From: Phenylobacterium sp.
GTDB taxonomy: Bacteria; Pseudomonadota; Alphaproteobacteria; Caulobacterales; Caulobacteraceae
Assembly (NCBI RefSeq): GCF_013822795.1
Contig: NZ_PNLB01000006.1
Span: 124,001 to 188,000, forward strand
Direction of reading: 5' to 3'
Length of the DNA stretch: 64,000 nt
The notes under the pieces were generated by a model, which had not been told where the DNA came from, searched no databases, and saw nothing but the letters and a program-made list of their open reading frames with translations. Shown here in pieces: positions 35,336 to 42,885 of the stretch. Made by a program: the position numbers and the translations under genes. Positions within the stretch are counted from its first letter, which is position 1; every line of letters starts with the position of its first letter.

Positions 35336-36280
35336 ATGAAGTCCGGACTGCTGACCATTGGACTGACGACGCTGGACGTCGTCGCGCGGCCGATCGACGG
35401 CCTGCCGAGCGGCGAGGGGACGACCCTCATCGAAGGCATCGCCTGCGCTCCGGCCGGGACCGCAGCAGGCGCGGCGATGGTCGCCGCGACGCTGGGCGTG
35501 CCGGTGAAGCTGGCCTCGGCGGTCGGCGGCGACCTGATCGGGCGCTTCGTGCGGATGGCGCTCGAAGAAGCCGGGGTCGACACCTCGCTGCTTGCGACCA
35601 TGGCCGGCGCTCCAACCTCGACGACCGTTCTGGCCGTCGACTCGCAAGGCCGGCGCCCGAACTTCCACGCCCTGGGCGCGGGCATGTTCGCGACCGTCAC
35701 CGACGAGGTCCTCGCCGCCGCTCAGGCGACGCGTTTCCTCCACTATGCTGGCGTTGGCGGGCCGAAACTGGACCGCGGCCCGGCCGCGGAGCTGCTGCGC
35801 GCGGCGCATGAAGCCGGCGCAATCATCACCTGCGACCTGATCTCGCCGCAGCCGTCGGCGCTGCAGGAGCTGGAGCGGCTTCTGCCCTATGTCGACTACT
35901 TCATGCCGAGCGCCGCCGAAGCGCTGGCGCTGACCGGGACCGAGGATCTGGACGCCGCGGCGGACGCTTTCCTCGCCCGTGGGGCCAAGGCCTGCATCAT
36001 CAAGAACGGCGGGCAGGGGTCTTACATCGTGCTGCCGACCGGACGGTTTACGCTGCCGGCTCACAGGATCACGCCGATCGACACCACCAGTTGCGGCGAT
36101 TCCTACTGCGCCGGCTTCATCGCCGCGCTGAACCGTGGCTGGGAGCCGCTAGAGGCCTGCCGGTTCGCGACCGCGACGGCGGCGCAGGTGGCGCAGGGCC
36201 TAGCGACCCTGGGCAAACTTGAGAATTTCGAAGCGACCGAGGCGGCGATGAACGCGGCGCGCACGGCGGAGAGCGCCTGA
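35336..36280 (+). CDS. PfkB/ribokinase-family carbohydrate kinase
   Basis: The 314 aa protein has the ribokinase-family signatures: the N-terminal MKSGLLTIGLTTLDVVARP, the AAMVAATLGVPVKLASAVGGDLIG stretch near 42-65, and the C-terminal PITPIDTTSCGDSYCAGFIAAL anion-hole motif with the catalytic Asp in CGDSYCAGF (GDxxxAGF type). GGGGAG precedes the ATG. It would phosphorylate a sugar or sugar-like alcohol before cleavage by the class II aldolase that starts on its stop codon. Confidence 0.9.
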   Translation: MKSGLLTIGLTTLDVVARPIDGLPSGEGTTLIEGIACAPAGTAAGAAMVAATLGVPVKLASAVGGDLIGRFVRMALEEAGVDTSLLATMAGAPTSTTVLAVDSQGRRPNFHALGAGMFATVTDEVLAAAQATRFLHYAGVGGPKLDRGPAAELLRAAHEAGAIITCDLISPQPSALQELERLLPYVDYFMPSAAEALALTGTEDLDAAADAFLARGAKACIIKNGGQGSYIVLPTGRFTLPAHRITPIDTTSCGDSYCAGFIAALNRGWEPLEACRFATATAAQVAQGLATLGKLENFEATEAAMNAARTAESA

Positions 36281-36933
36281 TGGCTCAGAAGATGGACGAA
36301 GGCCAGCTACGCGAGCGCATGGCCTATGTGATGCGGGCGATGGACGCCCGCGGCCTCAATCGCGGGACCTCGGGCAACGTCTCGGCCCGCTTCGGCGAAG
36401 GCATGCTGGTGACCCCGAGCGGCGTGGTCCCCTCGCTGCTGAGCGCCGAGCAGATGGTCTATGTGGCGCCCGACGGATCAACGCCGGAGGGCAGCCTCAA
36501 GCCGTCCAGCGAATGGCAGATGCACTGGGGGCTGCTGAGCCGGCGGCCTGACGCCAACGCCGTCGTCCATTGCCACTCGCGGCATGCGACGATCCTGGCC
36601 TGCGCCGGGCTGGAGATCCCGCCGATGCACTACATGGTCGCGGTCGGCGGCGGCTCCAGCGTGCCCGTCGCGCCGTATGCGACCTTCGGGTCGGCCGAAC
36701 TGGCCCAGTCCGTGGTCGAGGCCCTTGACGGGCGCGCTGCGGCGCTGATGGCCAACCACGGGCAGATCGTCGTCGCCCGCAACCTCGACGCCGCCCTGGC
36801 CATCGCCGAGGAAGTCGAAGAGCAGTCGGCGGTCTACTGGGGCACGCTGGCGATCGGCGGCCCCAAGCTGCTCGACAAGCAGGAGATGGACACCATTCTC
36901 CAGCGCTTCAAATCCTACGGCCAGAAGTCGTGA
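36280..36933 (+). CDS. Class II aldolase/adducin-family protein
   Basis: This 217 aa protein belongs to the L-fuculose/L-rhamnulose-phosphate aldolase-like family. GLNRGTSGNVSARF binds the phosphate, SSEWQMHW carries the catalytic-type Glu region, HCHSRHATILAC supplies two zinc histidines, and MANHGQIVVARNL supplies the third. All metal ligands appear intact. It overlaps the kinase stop by one base and the MFS start by four, so kinase, aldolase and carrier are one operon. Kinase plus aldolase suggests phosphorylation and retro-aldol cleavage of a small polyol or sugar. Confidence 0.9.
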   Translation: MAQKMDEGQLRERMAYVMRAMDARGLNRGTSGNVSARFGEGMLVTPSGVVPSLLSAEQMVYVAPDGSTPEGSLKPSSEWQMHWGLLSRRPDANAVVHCHSRHATILACAGLEIPPMHYMVAVGGGSSVPVAPYATFGSAELAQSVVEALDGRAAALMANHGQIVVARNLDAALAIAEEVEEQSAVYWGTLAIGGPKLLDKQEMDTILQRFKSYGQKS

Positions 36934-38108
36934 CCGCGGCCCTCAGCGTGGCGGGCGCTCCCGCCGCCAGCCGCCGGGACGTCACGATCGCGCTGACCAT
37001 TGGCGTCGTCGCCCTGCTGATCGCGGGCCTGCAGCCTGTGGTGCTGGGCGGCCTTGAATCGGAAGGCCGGCTGACCGCCTCGCAGATCGGGCTCGCCGCC
37101 ACCGTCGAACTGCTGGCGCTGGGCCTGACCTGCGGCCTGGCCGCCGCGTTCCTCAAGCCGGACCGGGTTCGGTTGAAGCTGGCCCTGGCCTGTGTGGCCC
37201 ATGCCGGCGCGATGTTCGGCACCTGCTTCGTCACCGGCGCAGGCGTGATCGCCATGCGCGGCGCCGCCGGGGTGTTTGCGGGCCTGATGCTTTGGGCCGC
37301 GATCAGCACCATCACCCGCGCCCAGCGTCCCGAGCATCTGTCGGGCGTGTTCGTGACCGTCCAGACCCTGGCGCAGCTGGTCCTGGCCGCGGCATTGCCG
37401 GCGACGGTCGTGCCCTGGCTCGGCATCAACGGCGCGCTGGAAGCGCTGGGCGTCATCTCGCTACTGACCGCCATCGCCGCCCTGGCCGGAGCCGACAGCT
37501 ACTCGCCGCTGCCCAAAGCGGAGAAGGGCTCCGGCGGCATCGGCCTGCGCCCGCTGCTTGGCTTGGCGGCCTGCTTCCTGTTCATGGCTTTCATCGTCGC
37601 GCTCTGGGTCTATCTGGAGCCGCTGGCCGAGCTCTCCGGCATGTCGGCCCAACAGGCCGGCCTGGCGGTGGCGGTGGCGCTCGGCATGCAGGTGGCCGGC
37701 GGAGCAGCGGCGACGCTGGCGGCGCGGCGCTGGCAGCGGCCGGGGATCGTCCTGCTGGCGGTCGGCGCGTTGAACGGCGGCATCCTCGCCATCCTGTTCG
37801 GCGCGCCGCAGGCGGCGCTGTTCATGGGCGCCGTAGCCGTGTTCGGCTTCCTCTGGCTGTTCGCCCTACCGTTCCAAACCCTATTGCTGATCCAGCTCGA
37901 CCCAACCCGGCGAGCAGCCATGCAGCTCGGCACCGCCCAGCTGCTGGGCAGCAGCTTCGGCCCGCTGGTCGCCTCGTTCGTGGTGAGCAACGACGAGGTG
38001 AGGGGCGCCATCGGCCTGTCGGCCGTGCTTCTCGTGCTCGCCCTGGCGGCTATCGCTCTGCTGACGGCGTCCCGGCCCGCTTCCGCAGCTGGTGATAGTA
38101 CAGGCTGA
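36930..38108 (+). CDS. MFS transporter
   Basis: This 392 aa inner-membrane carrier of the major-facilitator superfamily has about 12 hydrophobic segments (for example VTIALTIGVVALLIAGLQPV near 17 and AACFLFMAFIVALWVYLEPLAEL near 211). It begins with GTG on the aldolase stop (GTGA). The conserved cytoplasmic loop motif of sugar porters is not obvious, so I cannot assign a substrate. The last 59 bp overlap the convergent tetR gene. Confidence 0.85.
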   Translation: MTAALSVAGAPAASRRDVTIALTIGVVALLIAGLQPVVLGGLESEGRLTASQIGLAATVELLALGLTCGLAAAFLKPDRVRLKLALACVAHAGAMFGTCFVTGAGVIAMRGAAGVFAGLMLWAAISTITRAQRPEHLSGVFVTVQTLAQLVLAAALPATVVPWLGINGALEALGVISLLTAIAALAGADSYSPLPKAEKGSGGIGLRPLLGLAACFLFMAFIVALWVYLEPLAELSGMSAQQAGLAVAVALGMQVAGGAAATLAARRWQRPGIVLLAVGALNGGILAILFGAPQAALFMGAVAVFGFLWLFALPFQTLLLIQLDPTRRAAMQLGTAQLLGSSFGPLVASFVVSNDEVRGAIGLSAVLLVLALAAIALLTASRPASAAGDSTG

Positions 38109-38742
38109 CCATCCAGCTGACCTCCTCGGCGACCTTGTCGTCGTCGAGGCTGGGGTCTTCAATGATCATCTCAACCGCGGCGTAGGTCATCTGCTCGGAG
38201 AGCCGCATGGCGGTCCGCAGATGATCGTCGCTGACGTTCGGATAGGCCTGGCGCAGCACCTCGAACATGCGGTCGAGGACGGTGTTGCGCGAGGCGGTGC
38301 GGACCTCCTGGAAGGCCGGGACCGCGCGGATGGCGCGCAGGATCCAAAGGCCGCCGGGTTGGCTGCGAGTTATCTCGATCTGCCGCTTCTGCAGCCGCAG
38401 GTTCTTCGCGACCGCTTCCTCGAGCGAGCTGGCGATCGCGCCGCCCTCGTCGAGCCATTCGAAGACCGCCTCATCCTGCGCCTCCATCAGGCGGCGGGCC
38501 AGCTCCGAGACGAGCGCGTACTTGTTCGGGAAATAGCGATAGAGCGCCGGCGGGGTCAGCCCCGCTCGCTCGCAGACGAGATTGGTGGTCAGCCGCTCGA
38601 ACCCGACCTCGGCCAGCACCTCGCCGGCGGTGGCCAGCACGACTTCATAGGTGTTCTTGCCGCGCGGCCGCGAGGGCAGGGACTTGGCGTCGAGCGAGGG
38701 AGCCGCGCCTGCGGCGGCTGAAGCGGGTGCGCGTTTCGCCAT
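38050..38742 (-). CDS. TetR-family transcriptional regulator of the amide/sugar cluster
   Basis: The 230 aa protein has an N-terminal extension (about 35 residues, Ala-rich), then the TetR helix-turn-helix (LTTNLVCERAGLTPPALYRYFPNKYALVSELARRL, about 52-86) and a C-terminal ligand domain. It lies between the aldolase operon and the receptor gene, and is the natural candidate to bind the GATAGC-N4-GCTATC operators at 35276, 41153 and 41301. Its own promoter shows only a GCTAT half-site overlapping a TATACAAT element. Its 3' end overlaps the MFS gene by 59 bp. Confidence 0.9.
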   Translation of the reverse strand: MAKRAPASAAAGAAPSLDAKSLPSRPRGKNTYEVVLATAGEVLAEVGFERLTTNLVCERAGLTPPALYRYFPNKYALVSELARRLMEAQDEAVFEWLDEGGAIASSLEEAVAKNLRLQKRQIEITRSQPGGLWILRAIRAVPAFQEVRTASRNTVLDRMFEVLRQAYPNVSDDHLRTAMRLSEQMTYAAVEMIIEDPSLDDDKVAEEVSWMVSLYYHQLRKRAGTPSAER

Positions 38743-38819
38743 TTGATTCCAGGTTCTCGCCGGATCGACGATCGCAAATTGTATAGCAGGGCCGGGACGC
38801 CCGGCGAAAGCATGGCTAA

Positions 38820-38845
38820 GCCCCGGCGCATAGAAACGCCGGGGC
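38820..38845 (-). terminator. Probable terminator after the TonB receptor gene
   Basis: A 9-bp perfect stem GCCCCGGCG / CGCCGGGGC with an 8-nt loop lies 22 bp after the receptor stop. The T-rich tract that follows on the minus strand is weak (TTAGCC...TTT). Confidence 0.65.
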
Positions 38846-38867
38846 CGCTAGAGCTTAGTCTTAGACC

Positions 38868-41105
38868 TTAGTAGTGGTAGCGCAGGAACACGCCCAGGCT
38901 GCGCGGCCTGTTGTAGGTCAGCAGGTCCTGGCCGAGGCTGTCGATGTTGGAGATCGACACGAAGTAGTCCTCGTTGAAGACGTTGCGGGCGAACACCCCG
39001 GCCTCGATCGAGGTGTCGGGCGAACGCCAGCTGGCCTGAGCCCCGGCGATCCAGACGCCGTCCTGCGACAGCCGCTCGGCGTTGGAATTGTCGAAGTAGA
39101 TCTTCGACGAGTAGGCCGCGTCGGCGCTGGTCACGATCGAAGCGCCCGAGGCCAGCGGGAAGCTGTAGTTGACCGCGGCGTTGAAGGTCACCTTCGGCGA
39201 CTGCGGCAGGCGGTTGTCGGTGAAGTCGTCGCCGTCGGACTCGTACTCGCCGTACTTGGCGTTCAGCAGCGACAGGCCGGCGGTGATCGAGAGGTTCTCG
39301 GTCGGACGCGCGGTCAGGTCGGCCTCGGCGCCGTAGACCTTGGAGCTGGCGGCGTTGTCGAGCACCAGGACCGTCAGGCCGTTGCGCACGGCTTGGGCGA
39401 ACACCTGCTGGTTCTGGTAGTCGTAATAGAAAGCCGACATGTTCAGGCGCACGCGGCGGTCGAACAGCTCGGACTTCACGCCGACCTCGTAGGCGTCGAG
39501 GATTTCGTTGTCGTAGGGCTCGAGCTCTTCCGGCGTGGTCGCCAGGCCGCCGAAGAAGCCGCCCGCCTTATAGCCGCGGCTGTAGGTGGCGTAGACGTTG
39601 ACGTCGTCATTGACCTCGTAGCGCAGGCCCAGGCGACCCGACCAGTCGGAGAAGGTCTTGCTCTGCTTGGACTCGAGCAGAATGATCGACCCCTCGGCGG
39701 TGCTGCGATAGTCGAAGTCCTTGTCGTCGGCCGACCAGCGCAGGCCGACCGTGGCGGTCAGGCGATCGTTCAGCGAGTAGTCAGCCTGGCCGAAGATCGC
39801 ATAGCCCTTGGTCTTCTGGGTGTAGGGCGTGCCGAACACCGCGACGCTGTTTTCCAGGCTGGCGCCGGTCGGGTTGTCCGGGGTGACGAACAGCGGACGC
39901 AGGTCGCGCAGGATGTCCTGCTGCGTCGCATTCTTGATGGTCTCGTCCATGTAGTAGAGGCCCGCGACCCACTTCAGGCGCGCGGCCGGGTCGTTGGACT
40001 GCAGGCGCAGTTCCTGGGTGAACTGCTGCGAGCGCGACAGGTAGTTGATCTCGATCATCTGCAGCGGGCTGGAGTCGGTGTTCTCCAGGGCGTTGCGATG
40101 CGCCCACTGATATGCGGTGACGGAGACCAGCGAGACCGGGCCGAGGTCCCAGTTGGCTTCCAGCGAGGAGCCGAACAGGTCGACCTTGTCCTTGCCTTCG
40201 AGGTTGTAGTCGCCGGCGTAGCGGTCGTTGTCGGTGTCGGCATAGCCGAGCAGGTCGGTGCACTGGCCGCTGGAGTAGAGCGCCGGGGCGCAGAAACCGG
40301 TCGGGCCGACGGCCTCCGGCGTCGCCGGGAAGAGGGCGCGGTGCTGCGGGGCGGTGGCGTCGCCGCGGTTCACGAAGCGGTTCACCTGCGCCAGGACCTC
40401 GAAGTCCTCGCTCGGGGTGAACAGCAGCTGGGCGCGGCCGGCCCAATAGTCGGTGGCGTTGACGTCGTTGCCGGTGACGCGGTTGTAGGTGAAGCCGTCG
40501 TCGGCGACGTACTGGCCGGCGACGCGGAAGGCGAGCTTGTCCTGCACGATCGGGCCGCCGACCGCGGCGGTCAGGTTGACCGCGTTATAGGTGGCGTATT
40601 CAGCCGCCACGTCGGCGGTGAAGGTCTGGGTCGGGCGCTTGGTGGTGACGTTGATCGCCCCGCCGTTGGTGTTGCGGCCGTAGAGCGTGCCTTGCGGGCC
40701 GCGCAGCACCTCGACCTGGGCCAGGTCGAAGAAACCGGCCATCTGGGCTAGCGGCGAGCCGATGTAGACGCCGTCGACATAGACGCCGACGCCGCTCGAC
40801 GAGTTCGGGTTGAAGTCGCTGAGGCCAACGCCGCGGATGAAGATCTTCGGGTTGGCTGCGGCGTCGCCGCTGCTGACCCGCAGGCCGGGCGCGAGATTGT
40901 TCAGCGCCACGACGTTGTTGACGCCCTGGTTGGCCAGCGCCTGGCCGGTGATGGCGGTCAGGGCGACCGGCACGTCCTGGAGGTTCTCGGACCGCTTTTG
41001 CGCGGTGACGACGATCTCTTCGACCATCGCGGTGCTGTCCTGCGCGTGCGCCGCGCCCGCCGAGAGCGCCGCCAGGGCGCAGCCCATCAACCAGAGCGTC
41101 TTCAT
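38868..41105 (-). CDS. TonB-dependent outer-membrane receptor
   Basis: This 745 aa receptor starts at the ATG at 41105 behind GGGGAT; the signal peptide is MKTLWLMGCALAALSAGAAHAQ. A TonB box (EEIVVTAQKR) lies near 31, then the plug domain (about 45-155: VPVALTAITGQAL, PQGTLYGRNTNGGAINVTTKRP) and a 22-strand barrel ending in aromatic RYHY. It should import the substrate of this cluster with energy from TonB-ExbBD. An operator palindrome lies 48 bp upstream, shared in design with those of the metabolic genes. No iron-related operator is seen, so the ligand is probably a carbon or nitrogen source rather than a siderophore. Confidence 0.93.
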   Translation of the reverse strand: MKTLWLMGCALAALSAGAAHAQDSTAMVEEIVVTAQKRSENLQDVPVALTAITGQALANQGVNNVVALNNLAPGLRVSSGDAAANPKIFIRGVGLSDFNPNSSSGVGVYVDGVYIGSPLAQMAGFFDLAQVEVLRGPQGTLYGRNTNGGAINVTTKRPTQTFTADVAAEYATYNAVNLTAAVGGPIVQDKLAFRVAGQYVADDGFTYNRVTGNDVNATDYWAGRAQLLFTPSEDFEVLAQVNRFVNRGDATAPQHRALFPATPEAVGPTGFCAPALYSSGQCTDLLGYADTDNDRYAGDYNLEGKDKVDLFGSSLEANWDLGPVSLVSVTAYQWAHRNALENTDSSPLQMIEINYLSRSQQFTQELRLQSNDPAARLKWVAGLYYMDETIKNATQQDILRDLRPLFVTPDNPTGASLENSVAVFGTPYTQKTKGYAIFGQADYSLNDRLTATVGLRWSADDKDFDYRSTAEGSIILLESKQSKTFSDWSGRLGLRYEVNDDVNVYATYSRGYKAGGFFGGLATTPEELEPYDNEILDAYEVGVKSELFDRRVRLNMSAFYYDYQNQQVFAQAVRNGLTVLVLDNAASSKVYGAEADLTARPTENLSITAGLSLLNAKYGEYESDGDDFTDNRLPQSPKVTFNAAVNYSFPLASGASIVTSADAAYSSKIYFDNSNAERLSQDGVWIAGAQASWRSPDTSIEAGVFARNVFNEDYFVSISNIDSLGQDLLTYNRPRSLGVFLRYHY

Positions 41106-41152
41106 ATTCATCCCCGTAATCTTCTTGTCGCAACTGCGATGCGCGCCCTTGA

Positions 41153-41168
41153 GATAGCAAAAGCTATC
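41153..41168. promoter_or_regulatory. Palindromic operator, site 2 (TonB receptor promoter)
   Basis: GATAGC-AAAA-GCTATC is a perfect 6-4-6 inverted repeat upstream of the receptor start. It matches site 1 in arm sequence apart from the innermost base, and in spacing. Confidence 0.75.
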
Positions 41169-41300
41169 ATAGCGCAAGAGGGGGTCTGCGACGGGAGCGC
41201 AAGTGGGCGGCGGTGCGTGTTCTGGCGGCGACAGCAGCTCAAACCGCGTGCATCAAAGGCCAAGGGAAATTGCGGGTTGGCGAACGCCTTGGCCCCCTGC

Positions 41301-41316
41301 AATAATAAAAACTATC
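41301..41316. promoter_or_regulatory. Palindromic operator, site 3 (dimethylformamidase-like gene promoter)
   Basis: AATAAT-AAAA-ACTATC keeps the right arm of site 1 exactly and the 4-bp spacer; the left arm differs from GATAGT at two positions. It lies 30 bp before the ATG at 41347, so a weaker site or one-armed contact is likely. Confidence 0.55.
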
Positions 41317-41346
41317 ACAACATCGTGGCCACTGGGAGGGTGTCAT

Positions 41347-42885
41347 ATGCTGGGTTGCTACACTGATCGTCTGAGCGTGCGGCCTCTCGAACGCTTCACC
41401 CTGCTGGCGAGCGCGCAAGGCCCGAGCCGGCTGCAGATCACCAGGATCGGTGGAACCGACGATGTGGTCCTGACGCAGGACGGCGTGGCGACCGAGTTGC
41501 AACCCGTGCCGGAAAACGTCGACCGCGACGGCTGCGGCTGGCGGCCGACCCTGGAGATCGAGGTCGGGGCTGATTGGCGCTCGGGCTACTATGACATCAA
41601 GCTGACCGACGCGGCCGGGGCCGAGACGCACCACTTCGTCTGCGTGAAGCCGCCGCTTGGCGAGCCGAAGTCACGAGCCGCCTTGGTCCTGGCGACCAAC
41701 ACCTATCACGCCTACAACTGGTGGGGCGGGGCCAACGCCTATTCCAACGTCACCGGGCTGATGAGCGGTCAGGTCCCGTTCGATCAGGCGATGGACCAGG
41801 CGATCGGCGTGCTGTCGACCGAGCGGCCGTTCGCGCCGCTGATCGCCGCTGCGCCGGCTGACGCCCCGCGACTGGTCAATTCCCGCAAGCGCGGCTTCCA
41901 GGAACGCCCCTGGGCCAGCGAGCCGGCCTGGATGAAGGAGCACCGCGCCTCGCCCTATGACGGGTCCGCTGGCTTCCTGCACAAATGGGAACATGCGTTC
42001 GTGCAGTGGGCCGAGCGCGAGGGCTACGTCTTCGACGTCTTCACCGACTACGATCTGGAGGCTGAACCGGACCTGCTGAAGGACTATGCCTCGGCCTTCT
42101 TCGTCGGCCACAGCGAGTACTGGTCCGGCGGCCAGCGGGCGCAGGTCGAGCGCTTCGTCGACGCTGGCGGCAAGGTCGGCATCCTGTCGGGCAACACCTG
42201 CTTCTGGAAGGTGCGCTGGGAGAACGACGGCAAGACCCTGATCTGCCACAAGTGGCGCGGCTTCGAGGCCGAGGATGTGCCGGCCAAGGACGCCACGCAT
42301 CTGTGGTCACACGCCGCCTTCGAGCAGCCCGAAGCGGCGCTGACCGGCCTGAGCTTCGTGTTCGCCGGCTATCACCGCCTGGGCATGTGCGTCTCACGCG
42401 GGCAGGGCGGCTTCACGATCTACGACGACAAGCACTGGGCGCTGGAAGGCTCGGACCTGTTCTACGGCGACATCCTGGGCGGCGACCTGCCGCTGATCGG
42501 CTACGAGAGCGACGGCTGCAAGTTCGAGTTCGGCCAGGACGGATTGCCCAAGGCGATCCCCAGCGTCGGCGTCCCGGCCAATCTCGAGATCATCGGCATC
42601 GCGCCGTGCGCCTTCGGCGAGGAGGCCGGCCGCGGCTACAACCCGATCATCCCGCCCGAGAAGCTGGACGTGATCGCGAACGTGGTGTTCGGGAACGCTA
42701 GCCCCGAGGCCCAGGCCGCTGTGCTGCGCGGGCATGCGGTGCTGGCCAGCTTCAAACGCGGCGAGGGCGAGGTGTTCAACACCGGAACGACCGAATGGGC
42801 GCATGGCCTGAAGGCGCAGGACCCGTTCGTGGCGACCATCACCCACAACGTCCTGCGCCGGTTCGGCGTGACGCGGACCGCCTAG
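41347..42885 (+). CDS. N,N-dimethylformamidase large-subunit-like protein
   Basis: The 512 aa protein starts at an ATG with GGGAGGG 6 nt upstream. It matches the C-terminal region of the N,N-dimethylformamidase large (beta) subunit: TNTYHAYNWWGGANAYSN (about 117-134), KWEHAFVQWAEREGYVFDV, HSEYW (255-259), NTCFW (283-287) and NTGTTEWAHGL near the end. Characterised dimethylformamidase uses a mononuclear iron bound by two tyrosines and a carboxylate; HSEYW is a plausible part, which I infer. No partner small subunit is seen. It is transcribed divergently from the TonB receptor and ends 4 bp inside the convergent flavin monooxygenase gene. Confidence 0.75.
   Translation: MLGCYTDRLSVRPLERFTLLASAQGPSRLQITRIGGTDDVVLTQDGVATELQPVPENVDRDGCGWRPTLEIEVGADWRSGYYDIKLTDAAGAETHHFVCVKPPLGEPKSRAALVLATNTYHAYNWWGGANAYSNVTGLMSGQVPFDQAMDQAIGVLSTERPFAPLIAAAPADAPRLVNSRKRGFQERPWASEPAWMKEHRASPYDGSAGFLHKWEHAFVQWAEREGYVFDVFTDYDLEAEPDLLKDYASAFFVGHSEYWSGGQRAQVERFVDAGGKVGILSGNTCFWKVRWENDGKTLICHKWRGFEAEDVPAKDATHLWSHAAFEQPEAALTGLSFVFAGYHRLGMCVSRGQGGFTIYDDKHWALEGSDLFYGDILGGDLPLIGYESDGCKFEFGQDGLPKAIPSVGVPANLEIIGIAPCAFGEEAGRGYNPIIPPEKLDVIANVVFGNASPEAQAAVLRGHAVLASFKRGEGEVFNTGTTEWAHGLKAQDPFVATITHNVLRRFGVTRTA

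Noticed and set aside
38092-38108. GATAGT half-site at the MFS/TetR 3' overlap
   Set aside because: It lies inside coding sequence of both genes, has no second arm at the 4-bp spacing, and is not near a start codon.
38743-38819. Autoregulatory operator before the TetR gene
   Set aside because: Only a GCTAT half-site overlapping a TATACAAT-like element is visible; the other arm is not there.
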